Assembly: GCA_009779995.1 (NCBI GenBank)
Contig: WRDW01000007.1
Span: 1-58,613 of the forward strand
Direction of reading: 5' to 3'
Length of the DNA: 58,613 nucleotides
DNA from: Oscillospiraceae bacterium
GTDB taxonomy: Bacteria > Bacillota > Clostridia > Oscillospirales > Acutalibacteraceae
Below, in pieces: positions 1-5,606 of this stretch. How positions within the stretch are numbered: the first letter of the stretch is position 1; the number at the start of each line of letters is the position of its first letter. Under the pieces are notes generated by a model. That model ran no database searches and had not been told where the DNA came from. It was given only the letters and a program-made list of their open reading frames with translations. The position numbers were made by a program, and so were the translations under genes.

Positions 1-151
1 CTGCGCCCTGTCTGCCTTCTTGTACATTTTTTGCCCCTTTTTTCTGCTTTTCTTCCTTTATTATATCACATCGAGGCCAGATTTTCAAGTAGTATATGGA
101 GTTGTGGGTTGTTCAGGAGGCCCTAGGTATTAGGTTTTATTTTTTGTTTTT

Positions 152-835
152 TTGACGAGGGTATTTTTTGATGGGGGTGTTTTTTTGAGTGCTAAGGGTT
201 TAGAGCTACAAGAAAGAGATTTTGAAATTCTGAGGTTAGTTTTTCGGTTTCGGTTTTGCCTTGGGAGACATATTCAAGTTCTGTGTGGATTTTCAGGCGC
301 TACGACATCGAACCGAAGGCTAAAGGCATTGGTTGAAGCCAAATACTTGGAGAGGCAAAAATATTTGTATGGCATTCCCTATATGTACACTCTCAACCAC
401 AAAGGGAGGATACTCCTCGGTGTAAACAAGCGAGAAGAAAAAATCCGGGTTGACCGTATCTCGCACGATATTTATATCTTGGAGGCAATTATCTATTTTG
501 TCCTTAAATATGGTGTCCCCCTCTCTGGCATCGAGAGTGAAAAGGAACTGCATATCAAAGACGGCTTCGGCCTGAGAAAGCACCAGCCTGATTTTGTTGT
601 TTTTTCTTCTTCTGCTGATGAACGCATCGCCGTTGAGGTGGAACTAAGCCCCAAGGCTAAATCTCGTATGGAAGAAAATATCCGGGAGAACTACATGAAA
701 TACGATCGGCAAATTTGGATTACGAACAACAGCAAGGTAAATTCATTAATCAAAGATTTTGGAGAGACATATTCTAACATTGAAGCTTTGCGCTTAGAGG
801 ATGTGTTGGAGTATGTCAACGCTAGATATAGCTAG
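152..835 (+). CDS. Replication-relaxation / relaxosome-type winged-helix protein
   Basis: The N-terminal segment (about residues 15-85) reads as a winged helix-turn-helix and the middle holds a PDFVVF...AVEVELS stretch. Both are typical of the replication-relaxation (MobC-like) family carried by conjugative and mobilizable elements of Firmicutes, where it helps the relaxase open DNA at oriT. The frame opens at TTG 152, but TTG 185 has a G-rich Shine-Dalgarno about 6 nt upstream and starts directly at the wHTH, so a 216-aa protein is equally likely. The gene is clearly AT-richer than the chromosome downstream, as expected for transferred DNA. It overlaps the next ORF, so the two are probably translated together. 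Family assignment is from memory of the pattern. Confidence 0.6.
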   Translation: MTRVFFDGGVFLSAKGLELQERDFEILRLVFRFRFCLGRHIQVLCGFSGATTSNRRLKALVEAKYLERQKYLYGIPYMYTLNHKGRILLGVNKREEKIRVDRISHDIYILEAIIYFVLKYGVPLSGIESEKELHIKDGFGLRKHQPDFVVFSSSADERIAVEVELSPKAKSRMEENIRENYMKYDRQIWITNNSKVNSLIKDFGETYSNIEALRLEDVLEYVNARYS

Positions 836-2096
836 TATCATTATAATTATTGTAACGGGGGTTATCTTCGTGAGCTTAATGGAATTTATCCGGGGCAGGA
901 AATCACAGGGGGATGCTGTCTTTGATTTTGAGCGTGACCATGAGCAAGCTCTTAAAAAGGCAGTCTATCAAGGCGAGAAGCCGACAGAAGAAGCCGTATT
1001 AATCGGGACATCATCTAATCGAAGCGTGTTTATCCCCAGCGATGCTAAACACGTTTTTATTTGCGGTACGACTGGCAGTGGTAAGACCGTGGCTCTTTCC
1101 AACTTTTTAGCCAGCGGAGCCAAGCATCACTATCCCATGCTGATTATTGACGGCAAAGGCGATACTGACGCTGGCTCACTGCTTGAAATGGCAAGGAGGC
1201 TTTGCCAAGGCCGGAGGCTCTATGGACTCATCCAGGAGCGCCTAGCTGACGTCGTGCGGAACACAAGGAATTTCGACGTGCTGTTGCTTGACGACGAAAA
1301 GGGGACCCCTCTTGGTGGCGCACACCAACCACTTGGCGGTGCCAGCACGAGCGATACAAGGATACAGCAGGCCTACCAGATATATCATACGGTGGCGGAG
1401 GAGCTGTTTGAAAGCCGGATAAAGGATGCCGGGATCATTGATCTTTCGCGGCTGACAGACAAGCTACCGCTGTCCGCAACAGCAACAATGCCTTCCAATA
1501 GTACGATGAGCGCCGGTCCGGAGGGCACCAAGCCGCCAGCCGACTGGGATTGGGATTTGACCTGCCGTTTTATGCGCAAGATGTACCTGACCTGCCTATC
1601 ACTCCAGCGTACTTTGGGCGTAATGGAGGTGCTTCGCTCGCTTGCCGAAAGACAAAACGAGGAGCTTGCCCTGTTGAACGCGGAGAGAGACCGCCGCAAC
1701 CGCTTTGCGCAATACTACGGCGGCGGGTTGATCGGATATGATGATGAAAGCGGTTGTTGGGTCTACGAAAATGAAGACGGCGACCAAGATCAACTGCTCA
1801 ACTCGCTGGAGCTGTTGGCCTATCAGCGTCCCTATCACTACTACTATATGATGGAGCGTTTTTATGCTTTGCCCGATGATCTGTTTGAATACTGGCAGGA
1901 GCGCTTCAGCGATCTCGTTAAAGAAAAGGGAAGCGAGATATCAGAACGACAGGAAGCTTTAAAAGCGCAATTGCAGACAATCTCTGATACGTTGAAGGCT
2001 AATGCAGCCGCACAACGGCTCAAGAACGCTGCGGGCGATGCTGATTTGGTTGATGAACTGCGTAAATTCTACCGCATGAGCGTTGATGCGCTCTAA
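801..2096 (+). CDS. VirD4/TraG-like coupling protein N-terminus fused to an unknown C-terminal region
   Basis: Residues 8-28 form a hydrophobic anchor. A Walker A motif (GTTGSGKT) lies near residue 91, followed by the coupling-protein signature LIIDGKGD. This is how T4SS coupling ATPases begin. After about residue 135 (near base 1200) the similarity stops: the motor core, including the usual YNPF segment, is absent. Instead there is a long polar region with WDWDL, many Tyr and an acidic/coiled C-terminus that I do not recognise. FDVLLLDDE could imitate a Walker B strand. The protein is 431 aa against more than 550 for typical TraG. ATG 813 is an alternative start. It is either a recombination-born chimera, a degraded coupling protein or an unusual family. 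Confidence 0.5.
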   Translation: MCWSMSTLDIASIIIIIVTGVIFVSLMEFIRGRKSQGDAVFDFERDHEQALKKAVYQGEKPTEEAVLIGTSSNRSVFIPSDAKHVFICGTTGSGKTVALSNFLASGAKHHYPMLIIDGKGDTDAGSLLEMARRLCQGRRLYGLIQERLADVVRNTRNFDVLLLDDEKGTPLGGAHQPLGGASTSDTRIQQAYQIYHTVAEELFESRIKDAGIIDLSRLTDKLPLSATATMPSNSTMSAGPEGTKPPADWDWDLTCRFMRKMYLTCLSLQRTLGVMEVLRSLAERQNEELALLNAERDRRNRFAQYYGGGLIGYDDESGCWVYENEDGDQDQLLNSLELLAYQRPYHYYYMMERFYALPDDLFEYWQERFSDLVKEKGSEISERQEALKAQLQTISDTLKANAAAQRLKNAAGDADLVDELRKFYRMSVDAL

Positions 2097-2129
2097 GGTC
2101 AGTAAACGGCGTGGAGGGTTCGGATAAGC

Positions 2130-2417
2130 GTGGATTTAGTTGAACAAATCAATAATCAAATTCGTTTTGCGTTGCCAAGGGTGGATGAAACCAGCGGCAT
2201 CGCGCGGACAATTATTGTTTTGTTCTCGGTCGGTGCCCACGAAGCTAAAGCGCGTTTTCAAGCGTTTCTAGCTACTCGCTTTTCGGATGAAAATGCCGTG
2301 TGTGCGGCAAGCTTAACGGAAGGGGAGCAGCTCATCTCACAGCTGGCCGAACGCAGGGAAAAGATCAAAAGGTATTCAACAGCTTGGCGACTTCGGCATA
2401 GACAAATGGAAGGTTGA
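2130..2417 (+). CDS. Hypothetical protein of the mobile element
   Basis: A 95-aa ORF starting at GTG 2130, with GGAGGG about 11 nt upstream, located 33 nt after the coupling-protein-like gene. It is soluble-looking and helix-rich, with a basic C-terminus (EKIKRYSTAWRLRHRQ). No family is recognised. Its position suggests it belongs to the same transferred block. Confidence 0.45.
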   Translation: MDLVEQINNQIRFALPRVDETSGIARTIIVLFSVGAHEAKARFQAFLATRFSDENAVCAASLTEGEQLISQLAERREKIKRYSTAWRLRHRQMEG

Positions 2418-2478
2418 TTAACATGCAGTCGGTACTGCTTGCATCGTAGCAGGCAGCGCCGACCGAAAGGAGACGCAT

Positions 2479-2652
2479 ATGGGATCAGAGGTTGATACCG
2501 CGATGAAAATCGCGGAGCAGGCTGGCAAGATTGCGATGAATGTTGCCCAGAAGGTTGGCGAGAAACTGGGAGGCCAGGACTCCGGCGTGGCGCAGGCCGT
2601 AGGCAAAGCGGCAGCTCCAGCGCAAAATCAAGACCAGGGACAGGGGGTGTAA
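2479..2652 (+). CDS. Small amphipathic-helix protein, 57 aa
   Basis: ATG 2479 is preceded by AAAGGAGA at 5-6 nt spacing, a strong ribosome binding site. The peptide begins MGSEVDTAMKIAEQAGKIAM, forms a probable amphipathic helix over about 35 residues, and ends in a Gln/Ala/Gly-rich tail. It stops 3 nt before the next ORF, so the two are probably translationally coupled. No function is recognised; small helical proteins of this kind are common as accessory products of conjugative elements. Confidence 0.5.
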   Translation: MGSEVDTAMKIAEQAGKIAMNVAQKVGEKLGGQDSGVAQAVGKAAAPAQNQDQGQGV

Positions 2653-2655
2653 GCC

Positions 2656-3318
2656 ATGGGGAAGATCGGGGATAGCGTGAGCAAGGCGACAAGGCCAAAG
2701 ATTATATTTCATGGTACACTTAGTTCGTTGACCGTTGAGTTCATTGATGGGACATTTACGGGCAACTCTTATTCCATGCCCGGTGAACGTGCAAGTGATG
2801 GCCGTTTTATCATCTATCCAAAAACAATTTTGAAGATGGTAACGCCATCTGAATCAAATCTTTCTCTCGAAGATAGTGCTGCTGTCATTGAATTCGGCTC
2901 CGGCGCGGTCTTTGGCTACCAAGTGCCCCCCGCAGGATATACCACCCGTGCGGTCACCTATAGCGGCGGCCTGCAAGGTTTCGGAGGGAATACGGCAGCA
3001 GACAGGAGCGCTACCCTTTGCACCACCTCAAAGATGACCCTCGGCAATAATCTTGGACTTTTGGCCTTGCCGACTTGTAGCCCCACTGCCGGCAACGCGG
3101 ACGTACAGTTTACTACTATGACCTCCCGGCTGATGGAACAGCTCCGCGTCCGATATGTTGGCGCGGGCAGCAGCGGCCCCAGCCAAGCCAATCGCAATGC
3201 CTACAACATTGTCTACTGTACCGATCTCCCCGGATCATGCAATGATGACATGAGTAATTTGATGACCGGGCATGTTTTGTGCTCCTACGAGAGCGCCCAA
3301 GGCAATCTAAATATTTAG
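2656..3318 (+). CDS. Hypothetical Gly/Ser-rich protein
   Basis: A 220-aa ORF following the 57-aa gene by 3 nt. Composition is rich in Gly, Ser, Thr and Asn with scattered Cys (C122, two near 140-190, two near the C-terminus), beta-prone and without a signal peptide or transmembrane helix. It could be a structural or surface-related protein of the mobile element, but no motif supports a specific role. The ATG directly follows the preceding stop and lacks its own clear Shine-Dalgarno apart from GGGGGTG in the previous gene's tail. Confidence 0.5.
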   Translation: MGKIGDSVSKATRPKIIFHGTLSSLTVEFIDGTFTGNSYSMPGERASDGRFIIYPKTILKMVTPSESNLSLEDSAAVIEFGSGAVFGYQVPPAGYTTRAVTYSGGLQGFGGNTAADRSATLCTTSKMTLGNNLGLLALPTCSPTAGNADVQFTTMTSRLMEQLRVRYVGAGSSGPSQANRNAYNIVYCTDLPGSCNDDMSNLMTGHVLCSYESAQGNLNI

Positions 3319-3467
3319 TGAACTTTTGAATAGTTCAACAGTGCACCAAAAGCAGATGCGTGGCGAGGGAAGCGTTTAACAGTGTGGTGCAAGGTCGAGC
3401 CAGAAACCGAAAATCAGGTAGGGGTCGGCTCTTTTTCCGTCTTTGATTAGCCTGTGATCCTCCAAAA

Positions 3468-3506
3468 GCAAAACAGGAATCCCAGTAATTAAGAATTCCT
3501 GTTTGC
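3468..3506 (-). terminator. Hairpin downstream of tRNA-Ser
   Basis: Arms 3468-3480 and 3495-3506 pair over 12 bp with a one-base bulge. On the minus strand the stem is followed by TTTT, so it can serve as the tRNA-Ser terminator. Confidence 0.55.
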
Positions 3507-3539
3507 TTACCCACTCTCCTTTGTGTGGTGGGTAGATGG

Positions 3540-3625
3540 CGGAGGGGGCGGGATTCGAACCCGCGTGGGATTGCTCCCAAACTGATTTCGAGTCAGCCCC
3601 GTTATGACCACTTCGATACCCCTCC
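3540..3625 (-). tRNA. tRNA-Ser(CGA)
   Basis: On the minus strand the sequence opens GGAGGGGTATCGAAGTGG, has an anticodon loop CTCGAAA (anticodon CGA, codon UCG), a long variable arm, a T-arm GGGTTCGAATCCC and a closing acceptor CCCCTCC plus discriminator G. Acceptor strands pair perfectly (GGAGGGG/CCCCTCC). Length is 86 nt, normal for a class II tRNA; no CCA is encoded. The gene borders the mobile-element fragment, a typical integration target. Confidence 0.95.
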
Positions 3626-3660
3626 ACGGCATATTTATTCACTTTTAGGCACTTGTAACA

Positions 3661-3702
3661 TGATTTCGAGTGCTGCACCTTCGACCACTCGGACAACTCT
3701 CC
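3661..3702 (-). pseudogene. Truncated 5' half of a second tRNA-Ser
   Basis: On the minus strand it opens GGAGAGTTGTCCGAGTGG and runs through the D-arm into the anticodon loop CTCGAAAT. It then loses all resemblance to a tRNA: the 3' anticodon stem, variable arm, T-arm and acceptor are missing. The break lies inside an 11-nt block (TGATTTCGAGT on plus, 3661-3671) that is identical to the anticodon-loop region of the intact tRNA at 3583-3593, pointing to recombination at the anticodon loop. Confidence 0.75.
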
Positions 3703-3866
3703 ATTTCTTCTGGGACTCCCGCAATGCCGAAGATTTTGTGGGGCCTTTTGTCTAAAACGGCATAGTTTCGCACCACAATAAAACGTTGCGAGGATATATG
3801 TAGTATACCCCCATTTTGCCCCGGTGTCAAGAGGAAACAGCACAAAAACACGGAAATCAATTTTGC

Positions 3867-3895
3867 TAGACAATCTAACCACGTTATGGTAAAAT
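3867..3895 (+). promoter_or_regulatory. Sigma-A promoter of a short transcript
   Basis: TAGACA (3867-3872), 17-nt spacer, TAAAAT (3890-3895). It faces the short terminated region ending near 4020. Confidence 0.6.
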
Positions 3896-3902
3896 GCTGT
3901 CG

Positions 3903-4020
3903 CATCTAATCTTAAATTTTGAAAGGCGGCTTGCCATGCGGTCTTCAATCGTGAATGCCTCTATCATTCTTTCAATCAACCTTTCTATGAGGCATCATCA
4001 ATTGGGCCTCTTCTTTTTTT
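3903..4020 (+). ncRNA. Candidate ~120-nt small RNA or micropeptide transcript
   Basis: Bounded by the promoter at 3867-3895 and by a hairpin (GAGGC 3989-3993 with GCCTC 4006-4010) followed by TTCTTTTTTT (4011-4020). An upstream segment (ATGCCTC, 3955-3961) can pair with GAGGCAT (3989-3995) instead, so two structures compete, as in attenuators. A 28-codon ORF (ATG 3936, GAAAGG upstream, stop about 4022) lies inside. Function unknown. Confidence 0.4.
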
Positions 4021-4023
4021 GAT

Positions 4024-4045
4024 GGGCAGGCGAACTGCCCTTTTG
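4024..4045 (+). terminator. Second hairpin with U-tract
   Basis: GGGCAG (4024-4029) pairs with CTGCCC (4035-4040) and is followed by TTTTGGTTTT. It lies between the short transcript and the convergent regulator gene. Confidence 0.55.
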
Positions 4046-4048
4046 GTT

Positions 4049-4261
4049 TTACCTATCTTCAACATATTCCAGCACATCGGCGGTTTTGCACTCCAGGATA
4101 AAGCATAAAGTGTCCAGCGTCTTGGTGGTAATAGCCTCGCCGTGTTTCATCCTATGCAGTATGTTCGCGGAGAAACCGTGCTTGAAAATAAGCTGGTATT
4201 CGGTTACGCCCTTGTCTATTAGCGTCTTGTAAAACGGTTCGTAGCTTATCACGAATTTCAC
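4049..4261 (-). CDS. Cro/C1-type (XRE) helix-turn-helix regulator, 70 aa
   Basis: The whole protein is one XRE domain: a helix with GVTEYQLIFKHGFSANILHRM followed by GEAITTKTLDTLCFILEC, the arrangement of the small Cro-like regulators found beside mobile elements and toxin modules in Clostridia. It presumably binds an operator near its own promoter; the divergent promoter at 4291-4319 lies only about 30 bp from its start codon and is a natural target. No partner toxin is adjacent. The start ATG 4261 gives the full domain. Confidence 0.8.
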   Translation of the reverse strand: MKFVISYEPFYKTLIDKGVTEYQLIFKHGFSANILHRMKHGEAITTKTLDTLCFILECKTADVLEYVEDR

Positions 4262-4290
4262 CCCATGATAAGAATAACATACTTAACGTA

Positions 4291-4319
4291 TTGACAATGC
4301 CTAATATATTGAGTATAAT
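4291..4319 (+). promoter_or_regulatory. Perfect sigma-A promoter
   Basis: TTGACA (4291-4296), 17-nt spacer, TATAAT (4314-4319), both boxes matching consensus exactly. It drives the micropeptide/structured-RNA region downstream and is divergent from the XRE gene, whose product may control it. Confidence 0.85.
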
Positions 4320-4433
4320 GGATGTGCCGACGAAGAAGAGGGTCTTGGGGAGGCTTACCTTCCAAGAGCAAGCTCTTTCTGCCCTCGGAGTTGAAAGCTC
4401 CTCTCGGACAATATTATTAGGGGGAAATCAACA

Positions 4434-4562
4434 ATGGATCCTTATACTATGCGAACATTTGACCATCAATACAATTGTCGAAAAGAGCCTTCTCTTTTTT
4501 GTCTTCACGTCCTCGAAAAACCTTGCACCCTTTCTGCCGGGCTTCATATGATGTCAGTGTAA
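4434..4562 (+). CDS. Putative micropeptide, 42 aa
   Basis: First ORF downstream of the consensus promoter at 4291, starting at ATG 4434 with AGGGGGAAA 6-8 nt upstream and ending at TAA 4560-4562. The product contains three Cys and no clear membrane segment. The leader between promoter and ORF can form small hairpins. Support is only the promoter, the ribosome binding site and position; coding status is uncertain. Confidence 0.35.
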   Translation: MDPYTMRTFDHQYNCRKEPSLFCLHVLEKPCTLSAGLHMMSV

Positions 4563-4587
4563 GCTACAGGAAAGGAGGTTCACAACT

Positions 4588-4707
4588 ATGTTCGGTGGCG
4601 GCGGATGCAATAACATCTTGTTCCTGATCCTGATCCTCTGTCTGTGCTGCGGCGGCAGCAACAACAACTGCTCCAGCAATTACGACAATTGTTGCTGCAG
4701 CGGCTAA
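4588..4707 (+). CDS. Cys-rich hydrophobic micropeptide, 39 aa
   Basis: ATG 4588 is preceded by AAAGGAGG at ideal spacing. The peptide opens MFGGGGCNNILFLILILCLC, giving a Gly-rich start, a short hydrophobic core and seven Cys in all, then an Asn/Ser-rich tail ending CCCSG. Similar Gly/Cys-bounded hydrophobic peptides occur in spore-forming Clostridia and are often annotated as YjcZ-like or simply hypothetical. It was too short for routine ORF calling. Membrane insertion or metal binding are possible, but function is not known. Confidence 0.6.
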   Translation: MFGGGGCNNILFLILILCLCCGGSNNNCSSNYDNCCCSG

Positions 4708-4810
4708 TCGCGAAAGACACAAAAATCACGGCGCGCGTGCATACTGCGGGGACACGCCGCATACCATGGGGTGTGTGCAGATGCACAAATCTAAAATGGG
4801 GGGTCATCTC

Positions 4811-4951
4811 ATGAACTGCAACCTCAACTCGCTCCTGCCTCTGCTCATCCTCTTGCTCCTCTTGGGCGCCTTGGGCAATGGCAACGCCAACTGCTGCCCG
4901 GATCACGGCTTGTTCGGGCCGAACACCAGCGGCTGCGGCTGCACGTGCTGA
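4811..4951 (+). CDS. Second Cys-rich hydrophobic micropeptide, 46 aa
   Basis: Begins at ATG 4811 with GGGGGG 7-12 nt upstream (an in-frame ATG at 4766 lacks a good ribosome binding site). It has a Leu-rich membrane-length segment (LLPLLILLLLLGALG) followed by Gly/Asn and a CC...CGCTC tail with five Cys after the hydrophobic core. Architecture matches the 39-aa peptide 100 bp upstream, so the two form a tandem pair under the promoter at 4291. Confidence 0.55.
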   Translation: MNCNLNSLLPLLILLLLLGALGNGNANCCPDHGLFGPNTSGCGCTC

Positions 4952-4956
4952 CAGGA

Positions 4957-5080
4957 ATGCTGAACCAGTTCAGCATGTAAATGCCAAACGTATAGCGGTT
5001 TGGCATGTAGGAGCAAGAATCGGAAAGCCAAGTGAGTGCAACTCCCTGGATGAGAAACGGCCCTATGGCCTTGGGGCCGT
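4957..5080 (+). ncRNA. Structured untranslated region with three hairpins
   Basis: Three consecutive perfect stems follow the micropeptide genes: 4957-4976 (9 bp), 4981-5006 (9 bp, ATGCCAAAC/GTTTGGCAT) and 5057-5080 (7 bp, ACGGCCC/GGGCCGT), before the terminator at 5118. The density of stems suggests a stable RNA or 3' UTR element. I do not recognise a known RNA family. Confidence 0.4.
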
Positions 5081-5117
5081 AAAGAGAAACATACAGGTTG
5101 AAGAGCCAACCAAAATT

Positions 5118-5156
5118 CCGGCGGCGCGGGTTTGACCTGCGCCGCCGGGGTGTTTT
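5118..5156. terminator. Strong bidirectional terminator
   Basis: GC-rich stem 5118-5148 (CCGGCGGCGC...GCGCCGCCGG) with TGTTTT on the plus side and an AATTTTGG tract on the minus side. It can end both the micropeptide transcript and the convergent toxin-like gene. Confidence 0.8.
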
Positions 5157-5328
5157 ATTCTGCCGATTCTTCAAGCATCAGGCGCTCCAGGCGGTCCCGC
5201 AGGCAAAAATGGGTTGGCCGTAATGCACCTCCCTCATGATTTCTCATGAGCTTCCCGTCCTGTACTGCGTCGAAACAGCTGTCTTTGATGTGGTAAACAT
5301 TTCCGGGCTCTATGTTCGGTGTAGCCAT
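5155..5328 (-). pseudogene. Short toxin-like ORF resembling the N-terminus of type III (ToxN/CptN/TenpN-like) toxins
   Basis: A 57-aa ORF with an excellent ribosome binding site (AAAGGAGG, 6-7 nt before ATG 5328). Residues 9-46 (GNVYHIKDSCFDAVQDGKLM, then RNHEGG..RPTHFCL.D) resemble the start of type III toxin-antitoxin endoribonucleases as I remember them. Such toxins are about 150-170 aa; here the core is missing and the tail jumps to RLERLMLEESAE, suggesting an internal deletion. Upstream on the same strand lie a hairpin, two tandem repeats and a promoter, exactly the type III antitoxin-RNA layout. Assignment rests mainly on that architecture. Confidence 0.45.
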
Positions 5329-5346
5329 CGCGTCCTCCTTTGTAAA

Positions 5347-5370
5347 AGCCCCCGTTTATCAACGAGGGCT
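5347..5370 (-). terminator. Hairpin between antitoxin-like repeats and toxin-like ORF
   Basis: AGCCCTCGTT pairs with AACGGGGGCT (one mismatch) around a 4-nt loop and is followed by TTTT on the minus strand, just before the ribosome binding site of the toxin-like ORF. Type III systems carry a leaky terminator at this point to set the RNA:toxin ratio. Confidence 0.6.
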
Positions 5371-5379
5371 GCATTTTCA

Positions 5380-5462
5380 ACCCTTTTTATACCCCGCTCC
5401 GGTTTGCGGCGGAAATTTGTCGACCCTTTTTTATACCCCGCTCCGGTTCGCGGCGGACATTT
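5380..5462 (-). ncRNA. Two ~40-nt tandem repeats, candidate type III antitoxin RNA
   Basis: Copies at 5380-5418 and 5423-5462 differ at only a few positions. On the minus strand each contains CCGCCGC-AACCGGAGCGGGG followed by an A-rich linker (TATAAAAAGGGT). Tandem 30-50-nt repeats with A-rich linkers, upstream of a terminator hairpin and a small gene, are the hallmark of ToxI-type antitoxin RNAs processed by their own toxin. Confidence 0.5.
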
Positions 5463-5485
5463 ACGATGGCACAGCCATCCTCTAT

Positions 5486-5514
5486 AGTATAACCGCAATT
5501 TCCGGAAAAGTCAA
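5486..5514 (-). promoter_or_regulatory. Sigma-A promoter of the repeat/toxin-like locus
   Basis: On the minus strand TTGACT (5514-5509), 17-nt spacer, TATACT (5491-5486). Transcription would begin near 5479, about 17 nt before the first repeat. Confidence 0.75.
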
Positions 5515-5555
5515 CGTCGCTTGCAGCACATTTTAATTGCCGCCCAATTTTTTTC

Positions 5556-5584
5556 TTGCGCCCGCCCCGCAAAAGTGATATAAT
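5556..5584 (+). promoter_or_regulatory. gatB promoter
   Basis: TTGCGC (5556-5561), 17-nt spacer, TATAAT (5579-5584), giving a short leader before the ribosome binding site GGAGGA at 5594-5599. Confidence 0.75.
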
Positions 5585-5606
5585 ACCTCTCATGGAGGAC
5601 AATAAA

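Noticed and set aside
4291-4551. 86-codon open frame
   Set aside because: It overlaps a perfect sigma-A promoter and has no ribosome binding site; the smaller ORF at 4434 has better support.
4957-5117. Cobalamin riboswitch or other known RNA family
   Set aside because: Some GTGCAACTCC-like text is present, but the conserved core order of the cobalamin aptamer is missing and no transport or synthesis gene follows.
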